Shown here one piece after another: positions 26,052 to 35,665 of a stretch of 64,000 nucleotides of DNA (position 1 is its first letter; every line of letters begins with the position of its first letter). Under the pieces are notes generated by a model, which saw only the letters and a program-made list of their open reading frames with translations, did not search any database and was not told the origin of the DNA. The DNA lies in NCBI GenBank assembly GCA_963820415.1, contig CAWFZT010000004.1:620001-684000 (forward strand). The letters are read 5' to 3'. Origin of the DNA: CAWFZT01 sp963820415 (lineage in GTDB: Bacteria > Chloroflexota > Anaerolineae > Anaerolineales > Anaerolineaceae). The position numbers and the translations under genes were made by a program.

Positions 26052-27591
26052 GGGCGCTCTCCTTCGTTACCCCGGCCATAAGCAAGCCAAGCTGTTCGCG
26101 GGTAGCTGTTTTTGCATCTACAATAGCTAGGATACGGCCTTTGTACATCACGGCAATCCGGTCGGATAGGCTCGTAATTTCGTCCAACTCTGCACTGATC
26201 AGGAGCACAGCCGCGCCTTTATCGCGTGCTTCGACGATGCGGTGGTGGATGAACTCAATCGATCCCACGTCCAATCCACGCGTGGGCTGGCTGGCGATGA
26301 GCAGTTTGACCGACCGGGATAATTCACGGGCGACAATCACTTTTTGCTGGTTACCGCCCGATAATGATCCGACCGGAGTCTCAATGCTGGGGGTGCGTAT
26401 ATCAAAGGTGTGCACCAGATCCTGGGCGAAATCTCCGATCACCGAATATTCCAGCTCGATCCCATGAGCGAAGGGTGCCTGGTAATAAGTGCTCAGAACC
26501 AGGTTATCCCGGATAGGAAAAGTGAGCACCAGGCCATGTTTGTGGCGGTCTTCTGGGATATGTGAAGTGCCGCTTTCCTGCACGTTACGCGGGTTCGTAT
26601 TGGTGGTTTCATGGTTCAGAATAAAGACATGCCCTTCGATACTCCGGCGCAATCCGGTCAGCGCTTCGGTCAGCTCGGTCTGGCCGTTGCCCTGAACACC
26701 GGCTACCCCCAGAATTTCGCCGGCGTAAACTTCTAAGGATACGCCATCTACTGCCAGATGCCGGCGATCGTCCTCTACGCACAGATCCTCTACCTTTAAA
26801 ACCTGCTGACCAGGCTTTGCATCTTCCTTGTCTATCGAGAGGATTACTTTCCGGCCGACCATCATCTCGGCCAGGATTTCCTGGGTAGCTTCAGCCGGCT
26901 TGAGTGTGCCAACCATTTGCCCGGCGCGCATTACACTGATCGTATCAGCCACTACCAGGACCTCCCGCAGCTTATGGGTGATAAAGATGATAGATTTTCC
27001 CTGTTGAATCAGGGAACGCATGATGACGAATAATTCATCCGCTTCTTGCGGGGTTAGAACGGCCGTAGGTTCATCCAGGATGAGGATATCCGCGTTACGA
27101 TACAACGCTTTGATGATTTCAACCCGCTGCTGGGCGCCAACAGGAAGATCATGCATGATGGCTTCGGGATCTACCATCAATCTATATTGGCGGCTCAGCT
27201 CACGGATATCTCCGGCTACTTTATGACGGTCAAGCATGGCGATTGGTCCTAGCATTTTTGTGGAGGCTACTTTCGTTTCTTGCCCCAACATGATATTTTC
27301 GGTGACGGTGAGGGGGGGAACAAGCATGAAATGCTGGTGGACCATGCCAATTCCCTGGGAGATGGCATCATGCGGTGAGGTTATTTTCGTTGGCCGGCCA
27401 TCAATGCTAATTTCCCCTTCGTCAGGCTGGTAGAGTCCGTATAAAATATTCATTAAAGTCGATTTCCCGGCGCCATTTTCGCCTAACAAAGCGTGAATCT
27501 CACCTTTTTGCAGAGTGAAATTCACGTGGTCGTTGGCAAGCACCCCGGGAAATCTCTTGGTTATCCTAACAGCTTGTAACGCAGGTGGCAT
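26044..27591 (-). CDS. ABC transporter ATPase with two nucleotide-binding domains (BMP/nucleoside type)
   Basis: A 515-residue double ATPase. The first domain has Walker A LLGENGAGKSTLMNILYGLY and Walker B ILILDEPTAVLTPQE. The second has a degenerate P-loop (GVQGNGQTELTEALTGL), a signature LSGGNQQKVIVARELSR, and degenerate Walker B LLIASQPTRGLDVG. One good and one altered site is the norm for YufO/NupO and sugar importers such as RbsA. It lies 79 bases downstream of the binding-protein gene with a hairpin between. Confidence 0.92.
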   Translation of the reverse strand: MPPALQAVRITKRFPGVLANDHVNFTLQKGEIHALLGENGAGKSTLMNILYGLYQPDEGEISIDGRPTKITSPHDAISQGIGMVHQHFMLVPPLTVTENIMLGQETKVASTKMLGPIAMLDRHKVAGDIRELSRQYRLMVDPEAIMHDLPVGAQQRVEIIKALYRNADILILDEPTAVLTPQEADELFVIMRSLIQQGKSIIFITHKLREVLVVADTISVMRAGQMVGTLKPAEATQEILAEMMVGRKVILSIDKEDAKPGQQVLKVEDLCVEDDRRHLAVDGVSLEVYAGEILGVAGVQGNGQTELTEALTGLRRSIEGHVFILNHETTNTNPRNVQESGTSHIPEDRHKHGLVLTFPIRDNLVLSTYYQAPFAHGIELEYSVIGDFAQDLVHTFDIRTPSIETPVGSLSGGNQQKVIVARELSRSVKLLIASQPTRGLDVGSIEFIHHRIVEARDKGAAVLLISAELDEITSLSDRIAVMYKGRILAIVDAKTATREQLGLLMAGVTKESAHV

Positions 27592-27610
27592 ATACGACTC
27601 CAGTATAAAC

Positions 27611-27650
27611 TACAATGAAGGGTGTGTCTATTGGACACACCCTCATTGTA
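27611..27650 (-). promoter_or_regulatory. Intergenic hairpin between binding-protein and ATPase genes
   Basis: TACAATGA plus GGGTGTGTC (27611-27628) pairs with GACACACCCTCATTGTA (27634-27650) with one bulged A and a 5-base loop. No T-run follows on the minus strand, so it looks like a mRNA-stabilising or partly terminating hairpin that lets the binding protein be made in excess. Confidence 0.65.
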
Positions 27651-27670
27651 AATTATTCGCCAGATCAGAC

Positions 27671-28720
27671 TTAAGGTTTGTAACCTGTGGTGATCGACCC
27701 GTTTTTCAGGCCATCCGTGGCAGCCTGGATCTTGGCCTTGACATCGGCAGGAATCTTGCTGTCCCAATCATGGAAAGGAGCCAGTCCAACGCCGCCATTC
27801 TGAATGTTAGCGAGGACTGCGCCGGCCTTGACACTCTTGTCGGAGACCGACTTGAGGTAATTGTATACAGCTACATCCACATTCTTCATCGCGCTGGAAA
27901 TCAAAGCGGATTGGACCTCAGCATAGGTGATGTACTGATCCACATCCACGCCGATGGCCATCAGGTTGGCTTCCTTGGCAGCCAACAGGCCACCGTTACC
28001 GGTATTTCCACCCACGCCGAAGACCACATCGCAGCCCTGGCTGATCATGCTAATGCCGGTCTCTTTACCCTTGGCAGGATCGGTAAAGGAGGGAATATAA
28101 ACGTTGAGGGCCTTCGAATTGGGTTTAATCCATTTGGCGCCATTCTGAAAACCGACCACATAGCGTATCACGGGGGGAATTTCCATTCCGGAGACAGTGC
28201 AAACGGTCCCGGTTTTGGTCATGCCACCCGCCAAGACGCCCGCCAGGAAACCGACCTGGTCTTCCTGGAACATCAGGCTGGTGACATTGGTCAGGCCGCC
28301 GTCTACATAGCAATCCTTGACTGTATCAGGGCAGGCAGCCGAGTCCTTGGTCGGGAAGTACTGGTTATCGATGATGGCGAGCTTGATCTTGGGATACTGC
28401 TTGGCTTTGGCAGCCGTCGCATCGCCCATCATGAAACCTACCGTGACGATCACATCATAATTCTGGGTGGCAAATGCATCAATGTTCTTTTCATAATCTG
28501 TGGGTTGTTTGGATTCGATGAACTTAGCATCCAGGTTGAAATCTTTGGCAGCTTTCTGAACGCCCGCCCAGGCAGATTGGTTGAATGACTTATCATTCAC
28601 ACCACCGGTGTCGGTCACCAGGCCGACTTTCATTTTTCCCCCCGCCTGACTGGCGCAGCCAGTCAAGAACGCGGAGACTAAGAGGACCAGTACCAAAATG
28701 ATGTTCAATTTCTTGGTCAT
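27671..28720 (-). CDS. BMP-family substrate-binding lipoprotein
   Basis: About 349 residues from ATG 28720 (GGAGGAGAA upstream). The lipobox is FLTGC near residue 21. GLVTDTGGVNDKSFNQSAW and VFGVGGNTGNGGLLAAKEA are BMP/PnrA-family signatures, known to bind nucleosides. Four Cys occur in the middle (SAACPDTVKDC, VCTVSGM, QGCDVV), possibly forming disulfides outside the cell. It heads the operon with two permeases and a double ATPase. Confidence 0.92.
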   Translation of the reverse strand: MTKKLNIILVLVLLVSAFLTGCASQAGGKMKVGLVTDTGGVNDKSFNQSAWAGVQKAAKDFNLDAKFIESKQPTDYEKNIDAFATQNYDVIVTVGFMMGDATAAKAKQYPKIKLAIIDNQYFPTKDSAACPDTVKDCYVDGGLTNVTSLMFQEDQVGFLAGVLAGGMTKTGTVCTVSGMEIPPVIRYVVGFQNGAKWIKPNSKALNVYIPSFTDPAKGKETGISMISQGCDVVFGVGGNTGNGGLLAAKEANLMAIGVDVDQYITYAEVQSALISSAMKNVDVAVYNYLKSVSDKSVKAGAVLANIQNGGVGLAPFHDWDSKIPADVKAKIQAATDGLKNGSITTGYKP

Positions 28721-28811
28721 ACGTGTTCTCCTCCTATGAGAGAAAATAAATTGGGTATTTGGGAAATCCTGGGGTACAGTCAATTAGACTGTTTTGAACC
28801 CCGTCTGATTT

Positions 28812-28840
28812 ATTATACAGCCGAATTTTGGCAAAGACAA
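28812..28840 (-). promoter_or_regulatory. Promoter of the BMP transporter operon
   Basis: Minus strand TTGTCT (28835-28840) and TATAAT (28812-28817), 17-base spacer. This gives a leader of about 85 bases before ATG 28720. Confidence 0.6.
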
Positions 28841-28916
28841 GATAAAAACCTGGCTAATCTAGGGTTTTGCAGCAGGTACATCAGGCTTCTTCTCCAGTAA
28901 ATCTGGCTCTAAACCA

Positions 28917-29693
28917 TTACCCATTAGGGGGTTCGCCGGGATCCATCCCGAGCCTGTGACCAGCCATTTGCTCTATGATTTCTTCTAAGAATTTCCGGTC
29001 ATCCGTTGATAGCTCAGCTTTGTCGAGCAGGTCAGGGCGGCGCAGGTAGGTACGCAGTAAGGATTGCTCTCGCCTCCAACGAAGGATGGCGGCATGGTGA
29101 CCTGAAAGTAAAACATCCGGCACTTTCCAGTCCCTGAAAACAGCGGGGCGAGTGTAATGCGGGTATTCCAGCAACCCGGTGGCATGTGAGTTGTCCATGG
29201 CGCCGTCTGGGTCGCCGAGCGCCCCAGGGATGTGGCGGGTGATGGCATCCATGACGATCAAAGCCGGCAGTTCTCCTCCGGTCAGCACGAAATCGCCGAT
29301 AGAAATTTCATCCGTAACCAAATGCTGGCGGATGCGTTCATCTAACCCTTCATAGCGGCCGCACAACAGGCCAAGATGATTGAATTTGGCCAATTCGATG
29401 GCTGTACGCTGGTTGAAAACGCGTCCTTGAGGAGTCATTAGAATCAATGGGCAGACAGGCGGTGAACCCAGCACTTCTTCAACCGCGGCGAAAACTGGCT
29501 CGGGTTTCATCACCATCCCGCCCCCTCCGCCAAACGGAGCGTCATCGGTGATGTGATGTTTATCCTTTGCCCAATCGCGAATGTTATGAATTTGTATTTC
29601 AAGCAGATTGTTCTGGATGGCCCTTTGTAAAATACTAATATCGAAGTATGATTGAAATACCGCAGGAAACAATGTAAAAACGTCGAAGCGCAT
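28917..29693 (-). CDS. trmD: tRNA (guanine37-N1)-methyltransferase
   Basis: A 258-residue SPOUT methyltransferase that makes m1G37 in tRNAs reading CNN codons, preventing frameshifts. The start MRFDVFTLFPAVFQSYFDIS, the loop DDAPFGGGGGMVMKPEP, and the knot region ISIGDFVLTGGELPALIVMD are diagnostic. The usual neighbours rpsP, rimM and rplS are absent here. Length is normal. Confidence 0.95.
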   Translation of the reverse strand: MRFDVFTLFPAVFQSYFDISILQRAIQNNLLEIQIHNIRDWAKDKHHITDDAPFGGGGGMVMKPEPVFAAVEEVLGSPPVCPLILMTPQGRVFNQRTAIELAKFNHLGLLCGRYEGLDERIRQHLVTDEISIGDFVLTGGELPALIVMDAITRHIPGALGDPDGAMDNSHATGLLEYPHYTRPAVFRDWKVPDVLLSGHHAAILRWRREQSLLRTYLRRPDLLDKAELSTDDRKFLEEIIEQMAGHRLGMDPGEPPNG

Positions 29694-29818
29694 GTGTTCA
29701 TTCTAGCCTGATCAAAGAAGGTTGGCAAGTGGTGTGGTTTCATTTATTGGTAAATCTAAAATATGTGCCCGGTCGGCTCTCCTTGTATGGGTTTTGACGG
29801 TTATGGTAAGATGACCCT

Positions 29819-31131
29819 ATGTATCTGCGCGGAAATAAATGGAGTTATACAAAACGTAAGAAACGTTCCAATCCCTGGAGCATCATTATCCTTGTGCTGG
29901 CCATCGGTGCGGCGCTTTATTTCGAACAGGTAATTGTGCCTGCTACACCCCCGTTGTTCATCCCCACCTCGACGCCAACCAGTTCTCCCGAGTCCTTTGT
30001 GGCCAAAGCCGAAAGTCTCTTAGGTCAGGGAAAAATGTCTCAGGCTATCCAGGCTTATGAAGATGCAGTCCAATCTGATCCTAAGAATCCTTCCACCTAC
30101 GTAGTCCTGGCACGCCTGCAGGTGTACACGAATAAATACCCGGATGCCTTGACCAATATAGAAAATGCCCTGTTACTCAACCCGAATAACTCGACCGCCC
30201 TGGCCCTGCGCGGTTGGGTGGAAGGCTTCCTGGGAAATTGGGTTGAAGCGGAAACTTCACTGAATAATGCTATTTCGCAGGATCCAAACAACGCCGTCGC
30301 ATACGCTTACCTGGCTGAGGTGCTGGCTGATAAATCACAGGCCGGGGCAGGCAGCCTGGGGACGCTGGACAACGCCATTGAAATGTCCAAAAAGGCCGTC
30401 AGCCTTGCGCCCAATTCGTTGGAGACTCACCGGGGCGCGGCATCGTGTTGGAAATCACTGCCAATTATCAAGAAGCTGTAACGGAGTTTGAAGCAGCGGT
30501 GGTGCTCAATCCAAATATAGCCGACCTGCATATGGCTTTAGGCAGGAATTATCGCTTTCTGCAGCAGTATGACAAGGCAATCGACCAGTTTAACCGTGCC
30601 AACGCCCTGAACCCTTCAGACCCGCTACCAGATACCTACATATCCCGCACTTATGCCACTGTAGGCGAATATGCTAAAGCCATCCAATTTGCCCAACAGG
30701 CGGTTAAGGAATCCCCTCAGGATCCATTAATGCAAGGCAACCTGGGCGAAATGTATTATCGTAATAAGCAGTACCAGGATGCATTGGTGCCGTTGCGCCT
30801 GTCGGTGCGCGGTGGAACATTGGATGATGGTCAGGAAGTGAAAGGGCTGCCGCTGGATTACGGCCGTGTGGCGGAATATTACTACACTTATGGCCTGGCC
30901 CTGGCCCATACCGGCAACTGCGGTGAAGCTTTGCAGCTATCGCAACTGATTCAGCAGGGTGTCCCCAAGGACGATGTGGCGGTTTTTAATGCGCAGGAAA
31001 TGATTAATATTTGCCAGCAGGTGGCAAATACGACTGCTACCCCGACGGCTTCACTTACCGGAGAACCAAAGGGAGTAAAAACTCCGGCGCCTGGCGCTAA
31101 AGCCACGCCTGCGCCTACAGCAACACCATGA
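29819..31131 (+). CDS. Membrane-anchored TPR protein (frameshifted as sequenced)
   Basis: About 437 residues once repaired. There is one N-terminal membrane helix (IIILVLAIGAALYFEQV), then a short Pro/Thr linker, then TPR repeats (AIQAYEDAVQSDPKNPSTYV, ALTNIENALLLNPNNSTALA and further ones), then a Pro/Thr/Ala-rich tail (TPAPGAKATPAPTAT). The frame changes at the GGGG run 30432-30435, where one G appears to be missing. Both halves are clean TPR coding. TAAGAT at 29807-29812 ends 6 bases before ATG 29819. A close paralog follows after 6 bases. It is probably a scaffold on the outer face of the membrane. Confidence 0.78.
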
Positions 31132-31137
31132 CTTCTT

Positions 31138-32496
31138 ATGGAAAAAGACCTGACAGGTAAGAAACCCACTTTCAGGAGCAACGGATCAGGAGGAAACACC
31201 TACCGGCTGCTGGTATTACTAATCCTGGTTCTTGGCAGTGTTTTTGTGCTGCGCGCCCTGAGTGAAAAACAGATCCGTTCTCCTTTCGATCCCACGCCAA
31301 TTCCGACCCGCACAGCCAATTCATATGTTACCGAAGCCGAGGCGCGCTTCAACGCCGGCGATTTGAACGGTGCCATCGCGGCTTATAAACAGGCCACCCA
31401 GTTAGAGCCACAGAACGTCCAGATATGGTCGAAAATGGCGCAAATCCAGGTGTATTCATCTAACTTGCTTACCACGGATGATGAGCGCCGCACGCGCTTA
31501 CAAGAAGCGCTCACCTCGATTAACCAGGCAGTAAAAGTGGCACCGGACGACAGCACCGCTCATGCCATCCGGGCTTTTGTGCTGGATTGGAACTCCAACC
31601 CTGGCTTGGCCGGCGATCAATCGGATGCTCTACTGACCCAGGCCGAACAGGAAGCCGTACAGGCGCTGCAACTTGATAACCAGAATACCCTGGCCCTGGC
31701 CTATTATGCCGAAATCCTGCTCGACCAGCAAAAATGGATGCAGGCCAACCAATATATCCTGCAAGCAATCGAGCGCGACCCCTCCTTGATGGATGTGCAC
31801 CGGGTAAATGCCATCGTCCTGGAGACTTTCCGAGATTATAACGGAGCGATCCAGGAATACGAGAAGGCCGTTGAAATCACCCCTAACCTGACTTTCCTGT
31901 ATATATCCATTGGCGCCAATTATCGCTACCTCAAACAATATGACCGCGCCCTGGAATACTTTGACAAGGCGGCGCGCATTGATGCGCAACTCCAGATAAA
32001 AGACCCTATCCCTTACGTGGCCATTGGGAAGACTTACACCCAGACCGGGGATTTCCTGGTCGCCTCTCTCAATATGCGCAAGGCGCTCACGTACAATCCT
32101 TACAGTCCGGACCTGTATGGGCAGCTTGGCATCGTTTACTTCCATGCTCGCAACTATGAGACGGCTATCCTGGCCTTAAAATGCGCCGTGCGCGGCTGTT
32201 CTGCCCAGGAAAGCTGCGATCTGCGCCAGTGTGATCCTGCAACCGATCCGCAGGTCACCGTGCAGGGCTTGCCGCTTTCAGGTAACACAGTGGTATATTA
32301 TTACACTTATGGGTCTGTGCTGACCGGCATGCACACGCCGACGGATGACAAATGTACTGAAGCGGTGCAGGTCCTCGCAGAAGTTAGAGCCAAGTATGCC
32401 GATGATGCGGATATCATGTCAATCGTGCAGGCGAACGAGCAGGTCTGCGCTTCCTTTGGGATCACATACAATGGGACGGCTGGGAAAAGTAAGTAG
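31138..32496 (+). CDS. Membrane-anchored TPR protein
   Basis: A 452-residue paralog of the preceding gene: one membrane helix (LLVLLILVLGSVFVLRALS), then at least seven TPR units (AIAAYKQATQLEPQNVQIW, ALEYFDKAARIDAQLQIKDP and others). A Cys cluster (VRGCSAQESCDLRQC, near residue 350) could form disulfides or bind a metal. The partner is unknown. The tandem arrangement suggests a duplication and joint expression. Confidence 0.8.
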   Translation: MEKDLTGKKPTFRSNGSGGNTYRLLVLLILVLGSVFVLRALSEKQIRSPFDPTPIPTRTANSYVTEAEARFNAGDLNGAIAAYKQATQLEPQNVQIWSKMAQIQVYSSNLLTTDDERRTRLQEALTSINQAVKVAPDDSTAHAIRAFVLDWNSNPGLAGDQSDALLTQAEQEAVQALQLDNQNTLALAYYAEILLDQQKWMQANQYILQAIERDPSLMDVHRVNAIVLETFRDYNGAIQEYEKAVEITPNLTFLYISIGANYRYLKQYDRALEYFDKAARIDAQLQIKDPIPYVAIGKTYTQTGDFLVASLNMRKALTYNPYSPDLYGQLGIVYFHARNYETAILALKCAVRGCSAQESCDLRQCDPATDPQVTVQGLPLSGNTVVYYYTYGSVLTGMHTPTDDKCTEAVQVLAEVRAKYADDADIMSIVQANEQVCASFGITYNGTAGKSK

Positions 32497-32538
32497 ACCA
32501 TGGAATCTCAGAATTTTATAAGAATTTATAAAATTCTC

Positions 32539-32566
32539 TTGACTTTCGGCAAAAACATAGTATCAT
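32539..32566 (+). promoter_or_regulatory. groESL promoter
   Basis: TTGACT (32539-32544) and TATCAT (32561-32566) are separated by 16 bases. The CIRCE operator begins 11 bases downstream of the -10 box, over the expected transcription start. Confidence 0.75.
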
Positions 32567-32577
32567 TCAAATCGTGT

Positions 32578-32604
32578 TTAGCACTCGTGTAGTGCGAGTG
32601 CTAA
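32578..32604 (+). promoter_or_regulatory. CIRCE element (HrcA operator)
   Basis: TTAGCACTC, 9-base spacer, GAGTGCTAA: an exact CIRCE inverted repeat. HrcA represses chaperone genes through this site until heat shock. hrcA itself is not in the window. Confidence 0.96.
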
Positions 32605-32649
32605 AATGTAATCAAAATCCATTTAGATCCTGAAACAGGAGGAATAGTT

Positions 32650-32949
32650 ATGGCAATGCAACTCAAACCTTTAGGTGCACGTGTTGTTGTTGAGCCGAAT
32701 GAGCAGGAAGAAATAACTGCGGGCGGCATCGTGCTACCGGAAACTGCCAAGGAAAAACCCCAGAAGGGGACTGTTTTGGCTGTAGGGCCGGGCGATCGTG
32801 ATGACAATGGCAAACGCATCCCCATGGATGTCGGTGTCGGCGATATCGTGTTGTTTGCGAAATACAGCGGGACAGAAATCAAGCTGGACGGCAAGAAACT
32901 GCTGATCCTGCGCGAGAGCGATCTGCTGGCAATTGTTGAGACTAAGTAA
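32650..32949 (+). CDS. groES: Co-chaperonin GroES
   Basis: A 99-residue co-chaperonin. KPLGARVVVEPNEQEEITAG and the mobile-loop region (GGIVLPETAKEKPQKG) are typical, and the roof and C-terminal LLILRESDLLAIVE are intact. It forms the heptameric lid for GroEL. CAGGAGGAAT precedes ATG 32650. It is controlled by CIRCE and followed by groEL after 24 bases. Confidence 0.97.
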   Translation: MAMQLKPLGARVVVEPNEQEEITAGGIVLPETAKEKPQKGTVLAVGPGDRDDNGKRIPMDVGVGDIVLFAKYSGTEIKLDGKKLLILRESDLLAIVETK

Positions 32950-32973
32950 TTATAATAAATAAGGAGAATTGTT

Positions 32974-34608
32974 ATGGCAGCCAAGCAACTGGTTTTTGGC
33001 GATGATGCACGTCGCCGTTTGAAGAATGGTATTGATATTATTGCCAACGCGGTAGCTACCACCCTCGGTCCGAAAGGTCGCAACGTTGCCCTGGACCGCA
33101 AATTTGGATCCCCGACCATCACCCATGATGGCGTGACCGTGGCTAAGGAAATTGAGCTCGAAGACCCCTTTGAGAATATGGGCGCTCAACTGCTCAAGGA
33201 AGCCGCCACCAAGACCAACGATATCGCCGGCGATGGCACGACTACCTCGACTGTGCTGGCCCACGCGATCGTAACTGAAGGTTTGAAGAACCTGGCAGCC
33301 GGCGCCAATCCCATGCTGCTCAAGCGTGGCATCGAAGCCGCCTCCAAGATGGTGGCGGAAGAGATCAAGAAACAGGCGATTAAGATTGACACCAAGGAAG
33401 ACATTGCCAATGTGGCTTCCATTTCTGCCCAGGACCGACCTATCGGTGATTTGATCGCCGAGGTAATGGACAAAGTCGGCAAAGATGGCGTCATCACGGT
33501 CGAAGAATCCAAGGGTCTTGAATTCGAAAAAGAATACGTCGAAGGCATGCAGTTCGACCGCGGCTATATTTCAGCCTACTTCATTACTGACCCGGAGCAC
33601 ATGGAGGCCTCCATTGCGGATCCCTATATTCTGGTCTACGACAAGAAAATTTCGGCTGCTGCCGACATCGTTCCATTGCTGGAAAAACTGGTCCAGGTTG
33701 GCAAGCGCGACCTGCTGATCATTGCCGAAGATGTTGATGGCGAAGCCCTGGCGACCCTGGTGTTGAACAAGCTGCGTGGAATGCTCAACGTCGTCGCCGT
33801 CAAAGCCCCCGGCTTTGGCGATCGTCGCAAGGCCATGATGCAGGATCTGGCGATCCTGACCGCCGCTCAGCTCATCTCGGAAGAGACCGGCCGCAAGCTC
33901 GAGAGCACTACTATTGCTGATCTTGGCCGGGCTGAAAAGATCCAGGTCGACAAAGACAACACCACGGTCGTTGGCGGTAAAGGCGATGTGAAAGAAATCA
34001 AAGGCCGCATCGAGCAGATCCGCGTTGAAATCGACAAGACCACCAGCGATTACGACCGCGAAAAACTGCAAGAACGCCTGGCCAAACTGTCCGGCGGTGT
34101 GGCAATCGTCCGCGTGGGGGCGGCCACCGAAACCGAACTGAAAGAAAAGAAGCATCGTGTTGAGGATGCCCTCTCGGCTACCCGCGCGGCAGTCGAGGAA
34201 GGGATTGTGCCCGGCGGAGGCGTCGCCCTGATCAACGCCATGCTTGCCCTCGAAAGTCTCAAGATGAACGTCGAAGATGAACAGATTGGCGTCAACATCG
34301 TGCGCAAATCGCTCGAATTCCCCATGCGCAAAATCGCCGAAAATGCCGGCAAAGATGGCTCAGTGGTCGTCGCCAACGTGCGCGATGAGCAGAAGCGCAA
34401 GAAGAACAAGCACTTCGGATACGACGTGCTGCGCGATGAATACATCGACATGGTCAAGGGCGGCGTGATCGATCCCGCCAAGGTTACCCGCGGCGCCCTG
34501 GAAAATGCAGCCTCCATTGCTGCCATGATCTTGACCACCGAAGCCCTGGTGACGGACGTTCCTGAAAAGGAAAAATCCGCTCCGGCGCCTCAGATGCCCG
34601 ATTACTAA
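32974..34608 (+). CDS. groEL: Chaperonin GroEL
   Basis: A 544-residue chaperonin. The nucleotide-binding region has TLGPKGRNVALDRKFG and GDGTTTSTVLAHAI, the catalytic Asp region is VEEGIVPGGGVALINA, and VEESKGLEFEKEYVEGMQFD leads into the apical domain. The C-terminus ends PQMPDY rather than in a GGM tail. It folds cytosolic proteins with GroES. AAGGAG precedes ATG 32974. A terminator follows. Confidence 0.98.
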   Translation: MAAKQLVFGDDARRRLKNGIDIIANAVATTLGPKGRNVALDRKFGSPTITHDGVTVAKEIELEDPFENMGAQLLKEAATKTNDIAGDGTTTSTVLAHAIVTEGLKNLAAGANPMLLKRGIEAASKMVAEEIKKQAIKIDTKEDIANVASISAQDRPIGDLIAEVMDKVGKDGVITVEESKGLEFEKEYVEGMQFDRGYISAYFITDPEHMEASIADPYILVYDKKISAAADIVPLLEKLVQVGKRDLLIIAEDVDGEALATLVLNKLRGMLNVVAVKAPGFGDRRKAMMQDLAILTAAQLISEETGRKLESTTIADLGRAEKIQVDKDNTTVVGGKGDVKEIKGRIEQIRVEIDKTTSDYDREKLQERLAKLSGGVAIVRVGAATETELKEKKHRVEDALSATRAAVEEGIVPGGGVALINAMLALESLKMNVEDEQIGVNIVRKSLEFPMRKIAENAGKDGSVVVANVRDEQKRKKNKHFGYDVLRDEYIDMVKGGVIDPAKVTRGALENAASIAAMILTTEALVTDVPEKEKSAPAPQMPDY

Positions 34609-34627
34609 ATCGGCAATTGTTAACAAG

Positions 34628-34661
34628 AGACCCCCGACCTTTCCAGGCTGGGGGTCTTTTT
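34628..34661 (+). terminator. Terminator of groESL
   Basis: AGACCCCC (34628-34635) pairs with GGGGGTCT (34650-34657) and is followed by TTT. Confidence 0.85.
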
Positions 34662-34706
34662 ATGCAGGTGAAAATACGGATAAGCACTTAGGGTATAATC
34701 GTTCTA

Positions 34707-35630
34707 ATGCCCTTGAAACATTCTAATTTTATTATCATCGTCCTAATTGCTTCTCTCGCCGGTTGGGTTTCGGGCTGCACACCAGCCGCAAAACCTTCGG
34801 TCACTGCTGTAAAAACGATTACTGGCCCGACTCAGACGGTTACCCCCGGAGCCACTCTGGCTCCAACGCCTACCGAAGGCCCATTGGCTGCTAAAGTGAA
34901 TGGAGAAGGTATTCCATTAGCGGTTTTTGAGGCCAGCCTGAAAAGCTACCAGGCTGCCCAGGTTGAGCTGGGACAGAAATCTACTCCAGAGGATCAGCAT
35001 AAAGCTGTCCTGGATGACCTGGTTGATCAAGTATTACTGGCCCAGGCAGCCGCTCAGGCCGGCCATCAGGTCGATGATGCAGCATTACAAGACAGGCTTA
35101 CCCAATTGGCCAGCGAAGCTGGCGGAGACCAGGCCCTGGCAGACTGGCAGAATAAAAACGGTTACACCAGTGACAGCTTCAAAGCAGCTTTGCTTATCCA
35201 AATGACGGCAGCCTGGGAAAGGGACCAAATCGTCTCGGCAGTTCCTACTACGGCAGACCAGGTACATGCCCGCCAAATTCTGGTGTTTGATGCTACTCTG
35301 GCGGACACAATTGAGCAAAAATTGGTATCTGGCTCAGATTTTGCAACGCTTGCTCTTCAGTATGATCCTAAAACGGGTGGCGACCTGGGGTGGTTTCCGC
35401 GGGGATACCTCACTCAACCGGAGGTCGAAACAGCCGCTTTTGCATTGGATGCCGGGAAATACAGCCAGGTGATCCACTCCAAAATTGGGTATCATATTAT
35501 CCAGATGATCGAACGTGATCAAAAACATGCGCTATCGCCGGATGCACTACAACTTTTTCAGCACCAGACTCTGCAAAAATGGTTGGATGACCAGCGCGCC
35601 AAAGCCCAGATAGTGGTTGTGTCGCCTTAG
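34707..35630 (+). CDS. PpiC/parvulin-type peptidyl-prolyl isomerase lipoprotein
   Basis: A 307-residue foldase. The signal ends in a lipobox (WVSGC, near residue 24), then a Thr/Pro linker, then a SurA-like N-terminal helical domain (residues about 65-180), then a parvulin domain (VHARQILVFDA, GGDLGWFPRGYL, VIHSKIGYHIIQMIE). It would assist folding of exported proteins outside the membrane, like PrsA. TATAAT 34694-34699 ends 7 bases before ATG 34707 with no ribosome site, so it may be leaderless. Confidence 0.87.
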   Translation: MPLKHSNFIIIVLIASLAGWVSGCTPAAKPSVTAVKTITGPTQTVTPGATLAPTPTEGPLAAKVNGEGIPLAVFEASLKSYQAAQVELGQKSTPEDQHKAVLDDLVDQVLLAQAAAQAGHQVDDAALQDRLTQLASEAGGDQALADWQNKNGYTSDSFKAALLIQMTAAWERDQIVSAVPTTADQVHARQILVFDATLADTIEQKLVSGSDFATLALQYDPKTGGDLGWFPRGYLTQPEVETAAFALDAGKYSQVIHSKIGYHIIQMIERDQKHALSPDALQLFQHQTLQKWLDDQRAKAQIVVVSP

Positions 35631-35665
35631 AAAAAAAGAATTTCACCGATCGCGAGGAAAACAAG

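Noticed and set aside
27515..28588. A 357-codon plus-strand open frame opposite the BMP lipoprotein gene
   Set aside because: The minus strand encodes a clear BMP-family lipoprotein with lipobox; the plus-strand product resembles nothing and starts inside the ATPase gene.
29794..29812. TTGACG and TAAGAT as a -35/-10 pair before the first TPR gene
   Set aside because: The spacer is only 7 bases; TTGTAT at 29783-29788 with 18 bases is more plausible, but weak.
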